Shown here piece after piece: positions 24,930-32,769 of a stretch of DNA of 35,633 bases; positions within the stretch are counted from its first letter, which is position 1, and every line of letters begins with the position of its first letter. This DNA comes from an uncultured Blautia sp. (GTDB lineage: Bacteria; Bacillota; Clostridia; Lachnospirales; Lachnospiraceae), in NCBI GenBank assembly GCA_900553515.1, contig USDN01000026.1, positions 1 to 35,633 of the forward strand. The letters run 5' to 3'. A program made the position numbers and the translations under genes. The notes under the pieces are model-generated. The model was not told the origin of the DNA and made no database searches. It saw only the letters and a list, made by a program, of their open reading frames with translations.

Positions 24930-26240
24930 TTATTCTTCTGTAAGAATTACATCAAGTACTGTATCTGTCTGATCCGGAAGGACAGGATCCAGTCCAAGAT
25001 CTGCAAATACAATATCCGGATAATCACTGTGTACCCAGCTGTCAGATACCGGAACCTCTGCTCCGGATGCCAGATAACGGATTGCCTTTAAGCGGTCTTT
25101 CGGAACCCCAAGAAGAGGCACCGGACCAATCGTATTCTCAAAAAGATGGAAATACAGATGATTTCCTTTGGATGTAATACGTCCGTAATCCGGCTTCTCC
25201 AGCTGGGATTTACCACATCCGTAAATACTCTCTCCATTTTTCTTCATCCATTTACCGATCTCACGAAGGATCTTCATGGATTCCTCAGGAATATTTCCCT
25301 TTGCATCCGGTCCTACATTCAAGATCAGGTTTCCACCCTTGGAAACACATTCAACCAGCTTTTTGATAAGCATAGGAGCCGGTTTATAGAAATGATCGGT
25401 AGCGCAGTATCCCCAGTGATTGTTCATGGTGAAACATGCTTCCCAGGCAATATCATTGCCTTCTGCATCCTGAATGCCATTAGGCGGTATCATCTGCTCA
25501 GGGCTTACAAAATCTCCATGATACGGTGTCGGTTTACATTCTGCCAGAGATCCGTATCCTTCTCCACTTACCTCCAGACGGTTGTCGATGATCACATCCG
25601 GCTGGAGACTGCGTACCATGTTCATAAGCTCTGTTGCTTTCCATGCTTCTCCTCTGAGATCGTCATAAGAGAAATCAAACCAGAGGATATCGATCTTACC
25701 ATAGTTGGTGCAGATTTCCCGAATCTGATTATGCATATATGTAAGATAATTATCAAAATTCCGGTTATCGTTTTTATAAGCCGGATTATTTCTCATCGGA
25801 TGCTGTCGGTCTCCATAATGAGGATAATCATCATGATACCAGTCAATGATGGTGAAATAAATACCAACCTTCAGTCCTTCTGCGCGTACTGCTTCTACAT
25901 ATTCCTTAACAAGGTCACGTCCGCATTTAGTGTTCGTGGATTTAAAGTCTGTATACTGGCTGTCAAAAAGGCAGAATCCGTCATGATGCTTGGCTGTCAG
26001 AACAACATATTTCATTCCGGCTTCTTTTGCCGCACGAGCCCATGCTCTCGGATCGTAATCTACAGGATCAAACTCATCAAAGTATTTCATATACTCTTCT
26101 TTTGTGATCTCTTCTTCACTTCTTACCCACTCGCCTCTGGCAGGAATGGAATAAAGTCCCCAGTGGATGAACATTCCAAATCTTGCGTCAAGGTACCATT
26201 CCATTCTTTTGTTGTACTCTTCTCTGTTAAATGTGTACAT
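24930..26240 (-). CDS. Alpha-L-fucosidase, GH29, intracellular
   Basis: 436 residues, a compact GH29 enzyme. N terminus WYLDARFGMFIHWGLYSIPARGEW and AKHHDGF (83-89) are GH29 hallmarks. The nucleophile is Asp189 in IDILWFDFSYDD. The last ~85 residues form a small beta-rich domain. There is no signal peptide and the start is firm (GGAGG upstream, first residues run straight into the family sequence), so it acts on imported fucosyl-oligosaccharides or glycopeptides. The acid/base residue cannot be assigned by eye. It leads the operon with deoR and nagB behind a consensus promoter and a leader of about 150 nt. Confidence 0.95.
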   Translation of the reverse strand: MYTFNREEYNKRMEWYLDARFGMFIHWGLYSIPARGEWVRSEEEITKEEYMKYFDEFDPVDYDPRAWARAAKEAGMKYVVLTAKHHDGFCLFDSQYTDFKSTNTKCGRDLVKEYVEAVRAEGLKVGIYFTIIDWYHDDYPHYGDRQHPMRNNPAYKNDNRNFDNYLTYMHNQIREICTNYGKIDILWFDFSYDDLRGEAWKATELMNMVRSLQPDVIIDNRLEVSGEGYGSLAECKPTPYHGDFVSPEQMIPPNGIQDAEGNDIAWEACFTMNNHWGYCATDHFYKPAPMLIKKLVECVSKGGNLILNVGPDAKGNIPEESMKILREIGKWMKKNGESIYGCGKSQLEKPDYGRITSKGNHLYFHLFENTIGPVPLLGVPKDRLKAIRYLASGAEVPVSDSWVHSDYPDIVFADLGLDPVLPDQTDTVLDVILTEE

Positions 26241-26281
26241 GGCCTTCCTCCTGTAGGAAATTTATTTGGGATTCCGGGTAC

Positions 26282-26376
26282 AAAAAAAAGCATCTCTTAT
26301 TTTTTGCCTTTTTGCAATGTTCTTATTATCTAATCCGGATCAAAACATGCCCCTTTGCATACTCATAAAAATGCTT
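26282..26376 (-). promoter_or_regulatory. Structured 5' leader of the fucosidase operon (possible attenuator)
   Basis: In the minus-strand leader AAGCAT with following T residues (26371-26376 and below) can pair with ATGCTT (26288-26293), extended by A-U and G-U pairs to about 10 bp. The 3' arm runs into a T-tract (26282-26289) as in an intrinsic terminator. The loop of over 70 nt holds a smaller hairpin (ATGC/GCAT). The same two places also form an imperfect direct repeat, TAAGAGAAGCATTTTT and TAAGAGATGCTTTTTT (14 of 16), which could instead be tandem DeoR operators. I recognise no known riboswitch class. Confidence 0.35.
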
Positions 26377-26395
26377 CTCTTAATTTGATGCACTC

Positions 26396-26424
26396 AGTAT
26401 AACAATATTCTACATATTTGTCAA
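26396..26424 (-). promoter_or_regulatory. Predicted strong promoter of the fucosidase-deoR-nagB operon
   Basis: Perfect -35 TTGACA (26419-26424), 17-nt spacer, -10 TATACT (26396-26401) on the minus strand. Transcription would begin near 26389, about 150 nt before the fucosidase ATG. Confidence 0.75.
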
Positions 26425-26452
26425 TGAATTTTTATCATTTTTTATTGATTTT

Positions 26453-26507
26453 TATTGTTTTATCCCGTTTTCATTTGGTAAATAAGTGGAAACGCGCCAA
26501 AACAATA
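26453..26507. repeat. Intergenic inverted repeat between the response-regulator terminator and the fucosidase promoter
   Basis: TATTGTTTT (26453-26461) and AAAACAATA (26499-26507) are a perfect 9-bp inverted repeat, with CGTTT/AAACG and CATTT/AAATG-like pairs inside. The intergenic region 26241-26619 otherwise holds the fucosidase leader and promoter and the terminator of the response regulator. The right arm and its flank (AAAACAATAC then CTGCT after 8 nt) recur at 35564-35585. Confidence 0.4.
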
Positions 26508-26579
26508 CAAATCAAACTGCTTTCTTTTGTCATAAGAGCCCTATTTCACATGCATCTGACCGAATCCTCGCGGAGCCAC

Positions 26580-26613
26580 AAAAAAACGGACCGAAGATGC
26601 TCTCTCCGATCCG
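26580..26613 (-). terminator. Terminator after the two-component operon
   Basis: 11-bp stem CGGATCGGAGA with TCTTCGGTCCG (26587-26613, two G-U pairs), loop GAGCA, then seven T on the minus strand. Confidence 0.88.
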
Positions 26614-26619
26614 AAATCC

Positions 26620-27309
26620 TCATACCTTAAACCGGTATCCCACTCCCCAGATGGTTTCGATGTACTGAGGCTTAGCTGTATTAAATTCAATCTTTTCTCT
26701 GATCTTTTTAATATGGACAGTAACTGTGGCAATATCTCCCACGGATTCCATAGCCCAGATCTCCCTGAACAGCTCATCTTTGGTAAACACCCGGTTTGGA
26801 TTTTCTGCAAGGAATGTAAGAAGGTCAAATTCCTTAGTTGTAAAGGTTGTTTCTTCTCCATTTACCCATACGCGTCTTGCAGTCTTATCAATCTTGATGC
26901 CGCGAATCTCTATAATATCATTCTTTACAGTACTGGATCCTACCAGACGGTTATACCGCTCCATATGTGCTTTTACACGGGCGACCAGTTCGCTCGGGCT
27001 GAATGGCTTGGTCATATAATCATCCGCCCCAAGTCCAAGTCCCCGGATCTTGTCGATATCGTCTTTTTTTGCCGAAACCATAATGATCGGAGTATTTTTT
27101 TCCTGGCGGACCTGCTTGCAGATATCAAATCCATCTACCTCAGGAAGCATCAGATCCAGAATGATCAGATCATATTCTTCCTTCATTGCCTTTTCCAGAC
27201 CGGTGTCGCCTCTGTTCGCGATTTCTACTTCAAATCCGGAAAGTTCCAGATAATCTTTTTCAAGATCCGCAATCGCTTCTTCATCCTCAATGATCAGTAT
27301 CTTACTCAT
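26620..27309 (-). CDS. Response regulator, OmpR/PhoB family
   Basis: 229 residues. The receiver domain has the acidic pocket IIEDEE, the phospho-acceptor Asp52 in LIILDLMLPEVDG, and the conserved Lys in DYMTKPFSP. The C-terminal winged-helix DNA-binding domain has LTTKEFDLLTFLAENPN-like (here FTTKEFDLL) and TVHIKKIREKIE ending in IWGVGYRF. Its ATG overlaps the kinase stop (ATGA), so partner assignment is safe. Targets are unknown; nearby candidates would be the fucosidase operon downstream. Confidence 0.96.
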   Translation of the reverse strand: MSKILIIEDEEAIADLEKDYLELSGFEVEIANRGDTGLEKAMKEEYDLIILDLMLPEVDGFDICKQVRQEKNTPIIMVSAKKDDIDKIRGLGLGADDYMTKPFSPSELVARVKAHMERYNRLVGSSTVKNDIIEIRGIKIDKTARRVWVNGEETTFTTKEFDLLTFLAENPNRVFTKDELFREIWAMESVGDIATVTVHIKKIREKIEFNTAKPQYIETIWGVGYRFKV

Positions 27310-28466
27310 TTCATTGGTACCTCCTGATATTTTCTCAAAACAAAATACATAATGGTTCCGATCCCCTCACGGCTGGTAGCCCATACTTTGCCGCCGTGAT
27401 CCTCCATGATCTTACGCACAATGGAAAGACCGATACCACTTCCTCCCTTGGAGGAATTTCTTGAAACATCTGTCCGGTAAAAACGGTCAAAAATAAAAGC
27501 CAGATCCTTGGATGCGATTCCTTTTCCATTGTCTTCGATTTCTACCTGTACAAAATCTCCCACATCCTTAACCCTGATCTGTATCACGCCCTTCTGCTTA
27601 TCCATATACTTAATGGCATTGCCGATGATATTATGAATCACACGACGGATCTGCTCTCCATCTGCGATCACCTGCACGTTCCTGTCTACATAATTGGCGT
27701 AATAAAGCTGTATTCCTCTTGTTTCCAGTTCCAGTCCGATCTCCTCTGCACAGTCGGAAAAATAATCTTCCACATTCAGCTTACTGAAGGTATACGGTAT
27801 CCTGTTGGTGTCGATCTTGGAATAAAAAGTAAGCTCATTGATCAGATGATCCATTTCATTGGTCTTGTTATAAATAGTCCTTACATAACGATCCATCTTT
27901 TCCGGAGTATCTGCCACTCCGTCCATGATTCCTTCCACATATCCTTTCACCGCTGTAATAGGTGTTTTCAGATCATGTGATATGTTGCTGATCAGCTCTT
28001 TGTTTTCTTTATCAAGAATAATCTTTTCTTCTGCCGATTCCTTCAGTCTCCGTCTCATTTCCTCGAAATCCCGGCAAAGCTCGGAAAATTCATCCGTTCC
28101 TTCTACATCCAGCACAAAATCCAGATTTCCCTCTTTAATATTCTGGGTAGCCTTACGGAGTTTCACAAGAGGAGTCGCAACACTTCTGTATATCCAAAGT
28201 CCTACAGAAAGACCTGTAAATACAAGAATCACCAGGGCAGACACAAAAAGATCCTTTGTCATGATCTGTATCCCGTCATCATCAGATTCCGAATCAGCAA
28301 TGGTAATCCCATAATCATAGTCGTAAGAAGCTTCCTGAGCTTCCTTTGCCTTTTCCATATTACGATTCTGAGATTCCCTGAATCCGTGAAGTGTAGCCGC
28401 AGACAAAAGAAGGGGGACCAGAATGATCATAAGAAAGCCTACTATGATCCTTGTCCGTAATTTCAT
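27306..28466 (-). CDS. Sensor histidine kinase, HAMP type
   Basis: 386 residues. First membrane segment IIVGFLMIILVPLLLSAATL (8-27), then only about 45 extracellular residues, rich in Glu/Asp and Tyr (ASYDYDYGITIADSESDDDG), then the second segment FVSALVILVFTGLSVGLWIY (74-93). HAMP follows (about 94-146), the phospho-accepting His164 in NISHDLKTPITAVKGY, and the ATPase boxes VIHNIIGNAIKYM, IEDNGKGI and GGSGIGLSIVRKI. The small outer loop suggests a membrane or ion signal, not a bulky ligand. The kinase gene precedes its regulator, which is the less common order. Start ATG follows AGAGGG. Confidence 0.95.
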   Translation of the reverse strand: MKLRTRIIVGFLMIILVPLLLSAATLHGFRESQNRNMEKAKEAQEASYDYDYGITIADSESDDDGIQIMTKDLFVSALVILVFTGLSVGLWIYRSVATPLVKLRKATQNIKEGNLDFVLDVEGTDEFSELCRDFEEMRRRLKESAEEKIILDKENKELISNISHDLKTPITAVKGYVEGIMDGVADTPEKMDRYVRTIYNKTNEMDHLINELTFYSKIDTNRIPYTFSKLNVEDYFSDCAEEIGLELETRGIQLYYANYVDRNVQVIADGEQIRRVIHNIIGNAIKYMDKQKGVIQIRVKDVGDFVQVEIEDNGKGIASKDLAFIFDRFYRTDVSRNSSKGGSGIGLSIVRKIMEDHGGKVWATSREGIGTIMYFVLRKYQEVPMK

Positions 28467-28502
28467 AACATATCCCTCTTTCCAAATCCTTTCCCATTAC
28501 AC

Positions 28503-28553
28503 AAAAAAAGAACGCAGGGCAGCAAAATCAGATTATTCACTGCCTGTGCGTTC
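28503..28553 (-). terminator. Terminator after metK
   Basis: Imperfect stem GAACGCACAGGCAG with CTGCCCTGCGTTC (28510-28553), loop of about 17 nt, then seven T on the minus strand. Confidence 0.78.
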
Positions 28554-28584
28554 ATTATATCACATCATCAGATTTCTATGTCTA
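28554..28584 (-). promoter_or_regulatory. Predicted promoter of the histidine kinase operon, abutting the metK terminator
   Basis: Minus strand TAGACA (28579-28584, 5 of 6), a 19-nt spacer ending in TGA, and TATAAT (28554-28559). The spacer is long, but the TGn element compensates. The -10 ends right at the metK terminator hairpin, so the transcript would begin inside it. Confidence 0.45.
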
Positions 28585-28603
28585 AATTTTCTATAAAATC
28601 ATT

Positions 28604-29782
28604 TTACAGATATTTTTTCAGATCTTCAGCCTTATCAAGCTTCTCCCATGGAAGATCTACATCTGTACGTCCGAAATGACCATAAGCTGCTGTCTGTTTG
28701 TAAATCGGTCTTCTTAAGTCAAGCATACGGATGATTCCTGCCGGGCGAAGGTCAAAGTTCTCACGGATGATCTCAACCAGCTTTGTATCAGAAAGCTTTC
28801 CTGTTCCAAATGTCTCTACATTAATAGAGGTCGGCTGAGCCACACCGATCGCATAGGAAAGCTGGATCTCACATTTGTCCGCAAGACCTGCTGCAACAAT
28901 ATTTTTTGCAACATAACGTGCTGCATATGCTGCAGAACGGTCAACCTTTGTACAGTCTTTTCCTGAAAAAGCACCGCCGCCGTGACGTCCGGATCCGCCA
29001 TAGGTATCAACGATGATCTTACGTCCGGTAAGACCACTGTCTCCATGAGGTCCTCCGATAACGAAGCGACCTGTCGGGTTGATGAAATACTTGGTATTCT
29101 CATCTACCATATCTGCCGGAATGATCGCATCAAATACATATTTCTTAATATCCTCATGGATCTGCTCCTGTGTCACTTCCGGGTCATGCTGAGTAGAGCA
29201 TACAACAGCGTCGATACGGCTTGGCTTGCCATTCTCATCATACTCTACTGTTACCTGAGTTTTTCCATCTGGTCTTAAATAGCTGAGAGTTCCGTCTTTG
29301 CGGATCTTAGTAAGCTGGCGTGCAAGTTTGTGTGCCATATTAATAGCATAAGGCATATATTCCTCAGTCTCATTGGAAGCATAACCGAACTGAATTCCCT
29401 GATCTCCCGCACCGATAGCATCGATCTCATCCTCGCCCATTTTTGCTTCCAGAGCCTTGTCTACACCAAGAGCGATATCTGCAGACTGCTCGTCGATGGC
29501 AGTGATCACTGCACAGGTCTCTGCGTCAAATCCGTATTTACCACGGGTATAACCAATCTCTCTTACTGTGTCTCTTACGATCTTCTGGATATCTACGTAA
29601 GCGTTTGTAGTAATCTCACCCATAACAAGAACAAGACCTGTAGTAGTTGCTGTTTCACAGGCCACACGGCTCATAGGATCCTGTTCAATAAGCGCGTCAA
29701 GAATGGCATCGGAAATGGCATCGCACATTTTGTCCGGATGACCTTCTGTTACTGATTCAGAGGTAAATAAAATTTTCTCCAT
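28604..29782 (-). CDS. metK: S-adenosylmethionine synthetase
   Basis: 392 residues, normal for MetK. Signature motifs: SVTEGHPDKMCDAISDAI, GAGDQGIQFGYA, HGDSGLTGRKIIVDTYGG and GGGAFSGKDCTKVDRSAAYAARYVAK. It makes SAM from methionine and ATP in the cytoplasm. The frame is open from 29851, but the ribosome binding site AAAGGA serves ATG 29782 (MEKILFTSESVTEGHPDK), which fits the family. It is a single-gene unit controlled by the SAM-I riboswitch at 29806-29954. Confidence 0.98.
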   Translation of the reverse strand: MEKILFTSESVTEGHPDKMCDAISDAILDALIEQDPMSRVACETATTTGLVLVMGEITTNAYVDIQKIVRDTVREIGYTRGKYGFDAETCAVITAIDEQSADIALGVDKALEAKMGEDEIDAIGAGDQGIQFGYASNETEEYMPYAINMAHKLARQLTKIRKDGTLSYLRPDGKTQVTVEYDENGKPSRIDAVVCSTQHDPEVTQEQIHEDIKKYVFDAIIPADMVDENTKYFINPTGRFVIGGPHGDSGLTGRKIIVDTYGGSGRHGGGAFSGKDCTKVDRSAAYAARYVAKNIVAAGLADKCEIQLSYAIGVAQPTSINVETFGTGKLSDTKLVEIIRENFDLRPAGIIRMLDLRRPIYKQTAAYGHFGRTDVDLPWEKLDKAEDLKKYL

Positions 29783-29805
29783 TGTTTTTTTCCTTTCTTT
29801 TCTGA

Positions 29806-29954
29806 CAAAAAAACAGCCCGAATAATCGGACTGTCTGAATTTATCTTTCAATCCTCTTATTGTTCGATCACTCGCTCAGGTTGGCACCTTCCTCCAAGGA
29901 GGGGTTGCCGTGGCTTCACAGATCCTTTGTATCTCCACCACTCTGAATAAAAGG
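29806..29954 (-). ncRNA. SAM-I (S-box) riboswitch with terminator, upstream of metK
   Basis: P1 pairs CCTTTTATT (29946-29954) with AATAAGAGG (29853-29861). Between them the S-box core is read in order: CAGAGTGGTGGAG, GATCTGTGAAGCCACGGCAACC, GGAAGGTGCCAACCTGAG. The expression platform is the terminator ACAGTCCGA/TCGGGCTGT (29813-29834) with seven T. SAM binding should favour termination, lowering metK expression. The order and consensus leave little doubt about the class. Confidence 0.93.
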
Positions 29955-29984
29955 CCGCTTTTTATTTATTTTGTAACAAATCAT

Positions 29985-30013
29985 ACGATATACTTATTTA
30001 TTCTTTTTGTCAA
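29985..30013 (-). promoter_or_regulatory. Predicted promoter of the metK leader
   Basis: Perfect TTGACA (30008-30013), 17-nt spacer, TATCGT (29985-29990, 4 of 6) on the minus strand, about 35 nt before P1 of the S-box. No terminator hairpin is seen between the murA stop at 30081 and this promoter. Confidence 0.5.
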
Positions 30014-30080
30014 GAATAAATCTATGAACATTTTATGAATAGAATCAACCGTTTACTGTCCACTTCGTTCACAGCAACGA

Positions 30081-31373
30081 TCATCCCACACGAAGACGGA
30101 ATTTCTGAATCTCTTTTTCACTGGAAACCTTTTCTATCTCAGCTCCCAGACTTCTCAGTTTCTCCTCGAAATTCTCATAACCTCGCTGGATATAAACAAT
30201 ATCATCCACTACTGTCACACCGTCTGCTGCCAGACCGGCGATCACCAGAGCAGCACCTGCACGAAGGTCAGGAGCACTGACTCTTGCGCCTGTAAGTTTA
30301 CGCACACCGTCAATGATAGCAGAATTTCCCTCTACCTTGATGTTTGCTCCCATTCTTGAAAGCTCATCTGCATATTTAAAACGGTTTTCAAAAATACTTT
30401 CTGTAACAATACTGGTTCCCTCTGCAAGCGTAAGGGTAACAGCGATCTGCGGCTGCATGTCTGTTGGATAACCCGGATACGGAAGAGTTTTTACATGTGT
30501 TCTGTGGAGTCTCTTGGCTGCACGGACACGGACTGCATCATCAAATTCTTCCACCTCACAGCCAATTTCTTCAAGCTTGGCTGTAGTCGCTTCCAGATGC
30601 TTGGGAATTACATTTTTTACAGTAACATCACCGCCGGTAGCCGCTGCGGCGAACATAAAGGTTCCTGCCTCGATCTGATCCGGAATGATGGAATATTCAG
30701 TACGGTGAAGCTTTTCAACACCTTTGATACGGATCACATCGGTTCCCGCACCCTTGATATTCGCTCCCATACTGTTCAGGAAGTTGGCAACATCTACAAC
30801 ATGAGGCTCTCTTGCCGCATTCTCGATAATGGTACGTCCCGGAGCCATAGATGCAGCCATCATGATATTAATGGTTGCTCCTACTGAAACCACATCAAGG
30901 AAAATATGGCTTCCATGAAGGTTCTCTGCTCTGGCAACGATAGCGCCATGAACAATCTTTACATCTGCTCCAAGAGCACGGAATCCCTTCAGATGCTGGT
31001 CGATCGGTCTGCTTCCGATATTGCAGCCTCCCGGAAGAGGTACTTCTGCATGTTTGTATTTGCCAAGCAGTGCACCCAGAAGATAATAGGACGCACGGAT
31101 TTTTTTGATATATTCATAATCAACACTGATATCAGCAATGGTAGATCCGTTGATCTTCACAGTGGATCTGTTGATGCGCTCTACCTGCGCTCCGATCCCC
31201 GCGATTGCTTCCAGTAAAACATTGATGTCTCTTACGTCAGGCAGGTTCTCAATTAATATGGTATCATCCGTCATAATAGCAGCCGAAAGTATCGCAAGGG
31301 CCGCATTTTTGGCTCCGCCAATCTCAACTTCCCCTACTAACGGATTGCCACCTTTAATTACATACTGTTCCAT
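30081..31373 (-). CDS. murA: UDP-N-acetylglucosamine 1-carboxyvinyltransferase
   Basis: 430 residues, normal for MurA. The N terminus EQYVIKGGNPLVGEVEIGGAKNAAL holds the conserved Lys and Asn of the active site. The catalytic loop is LPGGCNIGSRPIDQHLKGF with Cys117, the residue alkylated by fosfomycin, so sensitivity is expected. First committed step of peptidoglycan synthesis. The ATG follows AGAGGTG. Firmicutes often have two MurA paralogues; which one this is cannot be told by eye. Confidence 0.96.
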   Translation of the reverse strand: MEQYVIKGGNPLVGEVEIGGAKNAALAILSAAIMTDDTILIENLPDVRDINVLLEAIAGIGAQVERINRSTVKINGSTIADISVDYEYIKKIRASYYLLGALLGKYKHAEVPLPGGCNIGSRPIDQHLKGFRALGADVKIVHGAIVARAENLHGSHIFLDVVSVGATINIMMAASMAPGRTIIENAAREPHVVDVANFLNSMGANIKGAGTDVIRIKGVEKLHRTEYSIIPDQIEAGTFMFAAAATGGDVTVKNVIPKHLEATTAKLEEIGCEVEEFDDAVRVRAAKRLHRTHVKTLPYPGYPTDMQPQIAVTLTLAEGTSIVTESIFENRFKYADELSRMGANIKVEGNSAIIDGVRKLTGARVSAPDLRAGAALVIAGLAADGVTVVDDIVYIQRGYENFEEKLRSLGAEIEKVSSEKEIQKFRLRVG

Positions 31374-31473
31374 AAAACACCTCTATAATTATTTTTACTC
31401 CGTAAGTCGAAGCAAACGCCAGAAATAACTGATTCCAACAAAAAAAATATTATCTTAAAATGTTCAATAACGT

Positions 31474-31501
31474 ATTATAACACATTTTTAACATTTGTAA
31501 A
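31474..31501 (-). promoter_or_regulatory. Predicted promoter of murA
   Basis: Minus strand TTTACA (31496-31501, 5 of 6), a 16-nt spacer and TATAAT (31474-31479), leaving a leader of about 95 nt to the ATG. Confidence 0.55.
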
Positions 31502-31551
31502 TAAAAATTTCACGGTTTCTGTCTGCCTCCACTGTGCTCCATGCACAACAG

Positions 31552-32058
31552 TTACCTTTTTTCTGCAGTAAGCCTGTCCAGAACTGCCTGAAGGCATGTC
31601 TCCAGATCTTTTCCTTCTTCGTCTACCACAATATCTGCATACTTCTCATACAGAGGCGTTCTTTCCTGGTAAAGATCCTCCAGGGTCTGTCCTTCTTTTA
31701 AAAGAACTCCTCTCCCTTTCAGATTACCAAGCCGCTTTGAAAGAGGCTTTAAGGACAGCTTCAGATAAACCACCGTTCCTATGGATCTCAGATGTTCCAT
31801 TGCCTCATGACAGTAAACCACACTTCCGCCTGTGGCAATCACTGTTTCCTTTGTTTCAATCGAAGCATTTACTCTGTTTTCTATTTCTTTAAATCCGTCA
31901 TTTCCCTCCTGGGATATGATCTGATGAAGCTTTCTTTTTTCCTGTTTCTGGATCAGAAGATCCGAATCAAGGAACTGATACCCCAGTATTTTTGCAAGAA
32001 CGACTCCAATCGTGCTTTTTCCCGCACCGGGCATTCCGATCAATATGATATTATTCAT
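31552..32058 (-). CDS. Shikimate kinase-like protein
   Basis: 168 residues, the usual size. The P-loop GMPGAGKST is at 8-16, DSD at 31-33 and the C-terminal ERTPLYEKYADIVVD with Arg133, all as in shikimate kinase. Three substrate-contact places differ: Lys57 in GFKEIE where the family has Arg (FREIE), GGS at 77-79 instead of GGG, and RGVLL in the lid instead of RPLL. It may be a divergent AroK or a relative with another substrate. No other aro gene is nearby. An extended -10 promoter lies at 32106-32114. Confidence 0.8.
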   Translation of the reverse strand: MNNIILIGMPGAGKSTIGVVLAKILGYQFLDSDLLIQKQEKRKLHQIISQEGNDGFKEIENRVNASIETKETVIATGGSVVYCHEAMEHLRSIGTVVYLKLSLKPLSKRLGNLKGRGVLLKEGQTLEDLYQERTPLYEKYADIVVDEEGKDLETCLQAVLDRLTAEKR

Positions 32059-32105
32059 ATGTTTTATTGCCTTCCAGATAAAGTATTTACAGTTTACAGG
32101 ATTTT

Positions 32106-32114
32106 ATTTTACCA
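32106..32114 (-). promoter_or_regulatory. Predicted extended -10 promoter before the shikimate kinase-like gene
   Basis: Minus strand TGGTAAAAT (32106-32114) with a poor -35 (TTGCAG) 17 nt upstream. A short palindrome GCGAAATTCGC just before it, without a T-run, may mark the end of the flavin reductase unit. Confidence 0.4.
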
Positions 32115-32168
32115 TAAAAAGCCTTATTCTGCAATCCTTAGCGAATTTCGCGGTTTTTTACTGGATTT

Positions 32169-32753
32169 TCATCGTTTTTTTCTTTTATTTTTCACTTTTT
32201 TTACACTATAACCAAAAGTTCCCAGTTTTCTTCCTGTTGCAAGGTATTCACCATGGGAATATACGATGGGTTTTGCCCGGTTCAGATCAAATCTTTTTTT
32301 CTCATCCATATATTTTTCATCAGCATGAACTGCCACGACTTCTGCAATAAACATATGGTGAGAACCCAGTTCTTTTATTTCCCGTACACGACACTCGATG
32401 TTTACCGGTGATTCTGCGATCATAGGCGCTTTTACCAGATCTGCCTTTTCCCTGGTAAGGCCTGTTTCTTTAAATTTATCTACATCCCTGCCGGATCTTA
32501 CTCCGCAGTAATCTGTGGCAAAAGCCAGTTCTTCTGTAGTAAGATTAATCACAAATTCCCCTGTTTCCCGGAGCATATGATAAGAAAAACGCTCCGGACG
32601 GACAGATACAGACACCATGGGGGGATTGGTACATACCGTTCCCGCCCATGCTACTGTAATAATGTCGTCTCTGCCTTCTTTATCTGCAGTACTTACCATG
32701 ACCACAGGAAGAGGGTAAAGCATATTCCCCGGCTTCCAGCTTTGTTTTGCCAT
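32169..32753 (-). CDS. Flavin reductase family (FMN-binding) protein
   Basis: About 194 residues of the flavin reductase-like, FMN-binding split-barrel fold. Typical parts: PLPVVMVSTADKEGRDDIITVAWAGTVCTNPPMVSVSVRP, ETGEFVINLTTEELAFATDYCG and the middle SPVNIECRVREIKELGSHHMFIAEV. Such proteins are flavoredoxins or flavin:NAD(P)H reductases in anaerobes; the partner is unknown. The frame opens at 32783, overlapping the pyrophosphatase gene, but AAGGAG serves the ATG at 32753 (MAKQSWKPGNML), which removes the overlap. The C terminus is very basic (KKVKNKRKKR). Confidence 0.9.
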   Translation of the reverse strand: MAKQSWKPGNMLYPLPVVMVSTADKEGRDDIITVAWAGTVCTNPPMVSVSVRPERFSYHMLRETGEFVINLTTEELAFATDYCGVRSGRDVDKFKETGLTREKADLVKAPMIAESPVNIECRVREIKELGSHHMFIAEVVAVHADEKYMDEKKRFDLNRAKPIVYSHGEYLATGRKLGTFGYSVKKVKNKRKKR

Positions 32754-32769
32754 TGCTTTCTCCTTGCCT

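Noticed and set aside
25146..26333. A 395-codon open frame on the plus strand, antisense to the fucosidase gene (similar long plus-strand frames at 15962-16774 and 21687-22640)
   Set aside because: It has no ribosome binding site, its product looks like a frame shadow (Cys/Ile/Phe/His-rich, no domain), and the opposite strand holds a well-conserved gene.
31520..31545. Short hairpin TGTGC/GCACA after the shikimate kinase-like gene
   Set aside because: Only 5 bp and no T-run; not a credible terminator.
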